64,000 nt of DNA, from contig CM050690.1 of assembly GCA_027574665.1 (NCBI GenBank), forward strand, positions 65,257,905-65,321,904, written 5' to 3'. The position numbers and the translations under genes were made by a program. Positions 60,601 through 64,000 of the stretch are shown piece by piece. Under the pieces are notes generated by a model, which saw only the letters and a program-made list of their open reading frames with translations, did not search any database and was not told the DNA's origin. Position 1 is the first letter of the stretch, and each line of letters starts with the position of its first letter. Origin of the DNA: Rhynochetos jubatus. Its lineage: Eukaryota > Chordata > Aves > Eurypygiformes > Rhynochetidae.

Positions 60601-63444
60601 CTCCGAGGGCTGAGGGCGTGACTCGCCAACTTCTACACGATGTACAAGTCTAGGTTATGATTGTGACGTTGGTTCAGCAAACCACGTGTTAAGATCCAAC
60701 TCACTCTGCAGAAGGTCCAGTGATGAGAAATTGCAAGTCAAGTTGTGTTATAAACTCTGCATTACTTAAGCATTTAGATATCGGAAGTTGTATTACACTA
60801 CTTACAGATTCTGCTTGTAAAAATCCCATACTATTCTAATCATAAATTCCACGCTATACTGATCATAATTTTCTGTTAAGAAAACACAGCTTAAAATTGT
60901 AACTACGATTTAGGGACAGCATTCTGCCAAGGATTCCTGAAAGAAACCAGCTGTCCCCTCAGTTATCAGGTGACCACATGAAAAGAGAGTAATTAGGTTA
61001 CCTCTTCCTGCAGTGGTTTCTGTGTTAAAAAAGAATCTTCTCTTATCTTCAGGCCAGTTTAGTCTTTCCTCCAAGTGCTCTGTTATGTTCAGATAGGCTT
61101 CATCTAGGCCCATAGGCATAAAATTGGGATCATATTCAGTCAGTATTTCTCTAACCTTGATAAACACATAATGAAAGTTTAAAACCTTCTTGTTGTAAGA
61201 GCAGATCTTGACACATAATTATGAGGTGAGCAAATGAACTCTGAAACCTCAAGATGACCAATCAGTACTAAAGATATTTATAGAAAATGATTTATTGATA
61301 CTTGTGAGAAGCAGTATTATAATTTTCCAATATCAATAATAAGTGAGAACTAAACAGCTTTTGAGCAGTGTATTTTACTGCAGAGGTCATTGAGGTCAGT
61401 GTATAAGGACTCCACAGGCACTAGGTTCACAGGCGCCGCAGTAACCACCTGAATGAAACTCTGGGGTCCTGGAAACTCGGCAGAGCACATGAGCTGATGC
61501 ACCATTCCGTGCACTGTACATCACACATCACATACGCAAAGCTTAAAAAAAACCCACCTAAGTTTTAAATTACATTCAAACCGAAATGATAGCTAGTGTT
61601 TTAGAGCACTGGTTAATGCCATAGATAAAACATGTCAGAAAAATCTTTAGTGGCAAGTGCATTTTCCCAAAAGGCAACATAATAAATTGCCAGAATAAAA
61701 TCTCTAAAAAAAAAAAAAAAAAGAGGAGAAAAGGTAAACAAGGAGGAAAATTTGATTGTGTCATGTTTTCTCTATCAGTTTTGGTCAAATTCTTAGGTAT
61801 CACATTTGTTCGCATGCACTTCTGAAACTGATTACAGATAGGATTCGCTGCTCAACTTTCCATGACAAAATGAAATAAATTTAAATATTTTCAATCCAAA
61901 TCCCAAGAGAAAAACATAACTGAAAAATCAAATAAACCTGAATCTTTAATACTTTATCCCATCAAACAACAAATGAAACACATATAATGAAATCCAAGAT
62001 TCTTATCAAGTGCAAACACATTCTGAAATACTTCTGCTTATATGTGATTTTTTACAAGAGAAGTGAGAAAAATCAAATAAAATCAAAATTAGTAATTAGT
62101 TTATTTATGTGAAGCTATTGAGGCTTCATAAAAATAAATAACTACGTTGGCATAATTTTACTGAAGTCAGGAGACCTGTGCCATGCACTTGTTTGATTTC
62201 AGACCTACAAAGATCTTTTTCTTTTCTTTTTTTTTTTTTTTTTTCTTTAAACAGGACTTTGGGTATCTTGAGTAGTTCTCCTGGCACTAAGTAAGATTAC
62301 TTCTGTTAAATCAAAATTTGATTTCTTTTCTCCATAATGTTTTGCTCTTTATTTCAAGTCCTTTCTTTTAAAACAAATGAATCTGCATTTAGAACTCCCT
62401 AGTGCTCTTTGCTTCTCTCTCCAGTAATTAGCATTCGAAATGATAATTACGCATTGTATGAAATAATCATCTCCATGTTTCCTATGTAGTTGCAGCTTCC
62501 TAGTAATTCCATTATGCTCCATGGTTTTGAAGCTTTAAGAATAACAAAGCTCTAGTGGTATCACTAGCTCACTACGCAGTTTTGAAAATCTCTATCAGCT
62601 TCACTACTGACCATTAAAATGGTAAGATGGGTGAATGCAAAGCTTTTCCACCTCCTTGCCCCAAAGCAACAACATTTTGTTTAACTTTCAGTCAAAGCCA
62701 CATCACTGAAGAGTTGAATATTTAAACTACCACATTTAACATTATCTAGAACAGATGCACTTTTGGTTAAAGAGCACTTTCAGACTTACCTCTTTACTCA
62801 CTTTGCTGTATTTTTCAAAATTTAATGGTACTATAGTTAGATGTGGACATAGCTTTTTACCAATAAATCCAGGCATGGCTGCACGTACACCAAATCTCCT
62901 TGCGTGGTAATTTGAGGTGGACTTAGGAGAGATTAGGTAAATTTAATATTCAGTAATCAAGTTTTTCTTGAAGTTTAGTGTTAAATAGTCAAGTTTAATG
63001 ACATATTTCCCCACACAAAAGACAGAAAAGGCTAAGAGTTTATATGCATTCCCTGCCCCCCACCTTTCAATATGTTTACAACCTTTAAACTTGCATCAGT
63101 ACACTTTTTACTGAAAAGTCAAATCCAGCTTACATGATCTAGTCTAAGAAAACACGTTTCCTTTATTATTTCCATTACTTTTTCCACACTCACAAAAATT
63201 CTCTGTATTGTCATTATGTCACTGTTGCATGGTTTATCAGGCTTTAGATTCATGTAAATGATTCATGTATTAGCTTCACATTTGGCCTTACCAGCATACT
63301 CATTGATCCCACAGCTATAGGCTTTTCCTTCAGCTCTGGATTGTCTCTCATTTCCACGGCTGCATAGAAGGCATCCATGTCAATGTGTACGATCGTACTG
63401 CTAAGGTCACGGCTCTGTTCCAGTTCTATCACAAGTCTGTCCAC
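48523..63444 (-). CDS. POLK: POLK, DNA polymerase kappa (12 exons; 5' exons outside window)
   Basis: Y-family translesion polymerase that extends past bulky minor-groove lesions in the nucleus. Exons, 5' to 3': 63292-63444, 62790-62921, 61002-61155, 58635-58916, 56792-56916, 56447-56613, 55085-55117, 53154-53250, 51748-51919, 49943-50899, 48757-48808 and 48523-48607. They total 802 codons plus stop, all in phase. Catalytic acids are intact: Asp in [12 protein letters not shown] (human D107) and the Asp-Glu pair in LDEAYLN (human D198/E199), with the steric-gate Tyr. Then come the helix-hairpin-helix ([14 protein letters not shown]), little finger, an FF-type REV1-interacting motif ([10 protein letters not shown]), two UBZ4 zinc fingers and a C-terminal PIP-like KHTIEMFFK. 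About 85 N-terminal residues lie beyond 63444. Confidence 0.97.
48608..48756 (-). other. POLK: POLK last intron (149 nt)
   Basis: A short intron whose 3' half is the TTTC/T-run tract at 48615-48650. Confidence 0.8.
48615..48650. repeat. AAAG microsatellite plus poly-A
   Basis: Six to seven gaaa units followed by A11. On the gene strand it is the polypyrimidine tract of the final POLK acceptor, ending 8 nt before the exon. Confidence 0.9.
48757..48808 (-). CDS. POLK: POLK small penultimate exon
   Basis: A 52-nt exon between attgcttttcag and aaaag|gtaaag. It completes a Gly codon with two bases, carries 16 codons, and leaves AG for Arg. It encodes [16 protein letters not shown], with the TKR-x-GL join matching the human sequence at the same place. 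Without it the 957-nt exon and the last exon are out of phase, which supports it strongly. Confidence 0.9.
48809..49942 (-). other. POLK: POLK intron
   Basis: A 1.1-kb AT-rich intron. Alternative exon-like pieces at 49410-49450 and 48820-48950 were weighed and rejected in favour of 48757-48808. Confidence 0.65.
49943..50899 (-). CDS. POLK: POLK large exon: little finger end, REV1-binding motif and two UBZ4 fingers
   Basis: A 957-nt exon, acceptor ttcatcatag, donor gttg|gtgagt. It starts GVRVSGF, the end of the little finger. Next is a PIP-like SIKSFLKSG, then [11 protein letters not shown], a FF motif that docks on the REV1 C-terminal domain. Two ubiquitin-binding zinc fingers follow: [10 protein letters not shown]...NRHIDEC and [10 protein letters not shown]...NRHVDVC, both with intact Cys2-His-Cys ligands. 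The sequence between the fingers is poorly conserved and Ser/Glu-rich, as expected. Confidence 0.96.
50900..51747 (-). other. POLK: POLK intron
   Basis: An 848-nt AT-rich intron; nothing recognised. Confidence 0.7.
51748..51919 (-). CDS. POLK: POLK exon: little finger domain
   Basis: A 172-nt exon, phase 0 start, ending one base into Gly. Acceptor tcttgcctag, donor atgg|gtaaaa. It encodes [20 protein letters not shown] and ends [10 protein letters not shown], the beta-strand core of the polymerase little finger that grips the DNA duplex. Confidence 0.95.
52667..52690. repeat. Perfect 10-bp inverted repeat
   Basis: TACCATTCAT, a 4-base loop (atta), then ATGAATGGTA. It lies within a POLK intron. 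Confidence 0.8.
52960..52986. repeat. Perfect 10-bp inverted repeat
   Basis: TTGGTTGGTG, a 7-base loop, then CACCAACCAA. It is GC-richer than the first hairpin and about 270 bp from it. Confidence 0.8.
53154..53250 (-). CDS. POLK: POLK exon: helical linker before little finger
   Basis: A 97-nt exon. One base completes Arg, then 32 codons. Acceptor gttgttttag, donor aag|gtattt. It encodes [20 protein letters not shown] and the following helix, corresponding to human TFSEINKAEEQYSLCQELC. Confidence 0.95.
53251..55084 (-). other. POLK: POLK intron
   Basis: A 1.8-kb AT-rich intron. The plus-strand frame at 53436-53798 (120 codons) has no family resemblance. Confidence 0.65.
55085..55117 (-). 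CDS. POLK: POLK 33-nt microexon
   Basis: Acceptor ctttttaaag, donor gaaag|gtatgt. One base completes Lys, then [10 protein letters not shown] and the first two bases of Arg. The residues match the human segment [11 protein letters not shown] exactly where the flanking exons leave a gap, and both phases fit. At 33 nt it is in the microexon range. Confidence 0.94.
55118..56446 (-). other. POLK: POLK intron
   Basis: A 1.3-kb AT-rich intron; nothing recognised. Confidence 0.65.
56447..56613 (-). CDS. POLK: POLK exon: thumb helix-hairpin-helix
   Basis: A 167-nt exon, phase 0 start, ending two bases into a codon. Acceptor ctcttttccag, donor gaaaa|gtatgt. It encodes [15 protein letters not shown], the DNA-backbone-binding helix-hairpin-helix of Y-family thumbs, then [13 protein letters not shown]. 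Confidence 0.96.
56792..56916 (-). CDS. POLK: POLK exon: palm, SDKNKPNGQ block
   Basis: A 125-nt exon that completes a Gly with two bases and ends in phase 0. Acceptor ttttaag, donor aag|gtaaga. It encodes [20 protein letters not shown] and LKDLPIRK, the conserved palm segment that contacts the primer terminus. Its pyrimidine tract is a TTTG microsatellite. Confidence 0.96.
56917..58634 (-). other. POLK: POLK intron
   Basis: A 1.7-kb intron ending in the TTTG tract beside the 56916 acceptor. No transposon recognised. Confidence 0.65.
56921..56952. repeat. AAAC microsatellite at a POLK splice acceptor
   Basis: About seven aaac units. On the gene strand this is (gttt)n running directly into ttttaag|exon, so it is the pyrimidine tract. 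Confidence 0.9.
58635..58916 (-). CDS. POLK: POLK exon: insert region and palm
   Basis: A 282-nt exon, two-base entry, ending one base into Gly. Acceptor ctcttttcag, donor gcag|gtattc. The first two thirds form a divergent acidic segment unlike the human one apart from an SPVLFE motif. The last third is highly conserved: [19 protein letters not shown] and [12 protein letters not shown] second in-frame acceptor (attgcag) would start it nine bases later, at 58907. Confidence 0.93.
58917..61001 (-). other. POLK: POLK intron
   Basis: A 2.1-kb intron. It has a G16 run (C16 on the gene strand) 25-40 nt before the acceptor and a GC-rich island-like stretch at 60170-60610 without a recognised function. 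Confidence 0.65.
58941..58956. repeat. G16 homopolymer near a POLK acceptor
   Basis: Sixteen G on plus, C16 on the gene strand, upstream of the 58916 acceptor. Confidence 0.9.
61002..61155 (-). CDS. POLK: POLK exon: catalytic Asp-Glu pair
   Basis: A 154-nt exon, phase 0 start, ending one base into Gly. Acceptor tttatcaag, donor agag|gtaacc. It encodes [20 protein letters not shown] with the metal-binding Asp and Glu equivalent to human D198 and E199 (residue offset 85 from the window start, no gap), then [10 protein letters not shown]. Confidence 0.96.
61156..62789 (-). other. POLK: POLK intron
   Basis: A 1.6-kb AT-rich intron with A-run (61706-61722) and T-run (62216-62248) tracts and nothing else recognised. 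Confidence 0.65.
62790..62921 (-). CDS. POLK: POLK exon: fingers, [15 protein letters not shown] block
   Basis: A 132-nt, phase 0 exon encoding 44 residues. Acceptor tctcctaag, donor gag|gtaagt. It encodes [18 protein letters not shown], the nucleotide-contacting fingers of Y-family polymerases (Tyr and Arg contacting the incoming triphosphate), followed by [11 protein letters not shown]. Confidence 0.96.
62922..63291 (-). other. POLK: POLK intron
   Basis: A 370-nt intron; nothing recognised. Confidence 0.7.
63292..63444 (-). CDS. POLK: POLK exon: first catalytic motif
   Basis: A 153-nt, phase 0 exon encoding 51 residues. Acceptor cttctgttcag, donor ctg|gtaagg. It encodes [20 protein letters not shown] with catalytic Asp (human D107) and steric-gate Tyr (human Y112), then [11 protein letters not shown]. 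Upstream coding exons, including the N-clasp, lie outside the window. Confidence 0.97.
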
Positions 63445-63654
63445 CTGAACAGAAGAAAATCAGTAATTGAAAAACCATTAAGCTGGCAGAAGTGCAACAG
63501 TATAGATGATCCTAAAAACTCTAATGGATCTGGCCTATCAAAAAAACCCAAAACACAACAAACCCAAACCCCACCAAACCAGCACAAACAAAACACCCCA
63601 ACCAAGTTTTTGACGAAACTTGATCTCAAAGAGAACACTGCTGCAGCAAATATT

Positions 63655-63722
63655 AGAATCACAGAATGGTTTAGGTTGGAAGGGACCTCAAGGATCATTT
63701 AGTGCCAAACCTCCTGCCATGG
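63655..63722 (-). mobile_element. CR1 3' tail fragment
   Basis: agaatcacagaatggttta, ggttggaagggacct and ctgccatgg in reverse orientation: 68 bp of the CR1 3' end. Confidence 0.8.
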
Positions 63723-63974
63723 TACAAAAAACGCAAAACATAGTGAATAAAAAAACCAACCCAACAAACAACAACAAAAAGGTACATCACCTGATTCAGA
63801 CTGAAACTTTGTTAGACCACTGAATATGCAGCTTTAGCTACTGGGTATTAAAGAAACCCCTGAAATCACACTATTAGAGAATTCCCAACACTCCTAAATC
63901 AAGCTATTACACTTCAGAAAATTGGCCTAGACAGCTGGAGAGAAGACTAACAGCTCACAGGGCAGATCCATTTA

Positions 63975-64000
63975 TCACAGAATCGTTTAGGTTGGAAAGA
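63975..64000 (-). mobile_element. CR1 3' end cut by the window edge
   Basis: tcacagaatcgtttaggttgg at the last bases is the CR1 3' terminus; the element continues beyond the window. Confidence 0.65.

Larger units (their letters stand above)
63445..64000 (-). other. POLK: POLK intron (partial) with CR1 tails
   Basis: Intronic DNA with an A/C-rich stretch (63539-63602) and two minus-oriented CR1 3' ends. Confidence 0.7.

Overview
This window is vertebrate nuclear DNA, almost certainly avian. It holds three multi-exon genes with GT/AG introns, several CR1-type LINEs (the dominant retrotransposon family of birds) and LTRs of a common avian endogenous retrovirus family. There are no prokaryotic features. 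The gene content and order (POC5, ANKDD1B, POLK) match the conserved block on human 5q13, read here in the opposite orientation.

Layout. (1) 1-9.9 kb, + strand: the last seven exons of POC5, encoding a centrin-binding centriole protein; the 5' exons lie off the left edge. (2) 11.2-40.8 kb, - strand: what appears to be the complete coding sequence of ANKDD1B in 15 exons. The order is a short N-terminal exon, a run of ankyrin exons (mostly 99 bp, one repeat each), then a death domain split over the last three exons. POC5 and ANKDD1B are tail to tail. (3) 40.8-48.5 kb: the GC-rich 5' flank of ANKDD1B, a solo LTR (44.6-46.7 kb) split by a CR1 insertion, and the likely POLK 3' UTR with a G-quadruplex motif. 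(4) 48.5-63.4 kb, - strand: twelve exons of POLK (translesion DNA polymerase kappa), from the catalytic [12 protein letters not shown] block to the stop. The first exons lie off the right edge.

Exons were assembled by hand from splice sites. In all three genes the reading phase is continuous across every junction, which is the main support for the small exons (a 33-nt and a 52-nt exon in POLK, an 85-nt first coding exon in ANKDD1B). Reconstructed lengths: POC5 335 residues in window, ANKDD1B 541 (or 535 with an alternative last acceptor), POLK 802 in window.

The genes are neighbours by conserved synteny and not an operon: centriole assembly, a predicted scaffold or signalling protein, and DNA-damage tolerance. 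The most notable extras are a nested CR1-in-LTR with an intact 5-bp target duplication, low-complexity tracts that form or flank the pyrimidine tracts of three POLK acceptors, and an unexplained coding-like stretch ending in a consensus splice donor downstream of the POLK stop codon.
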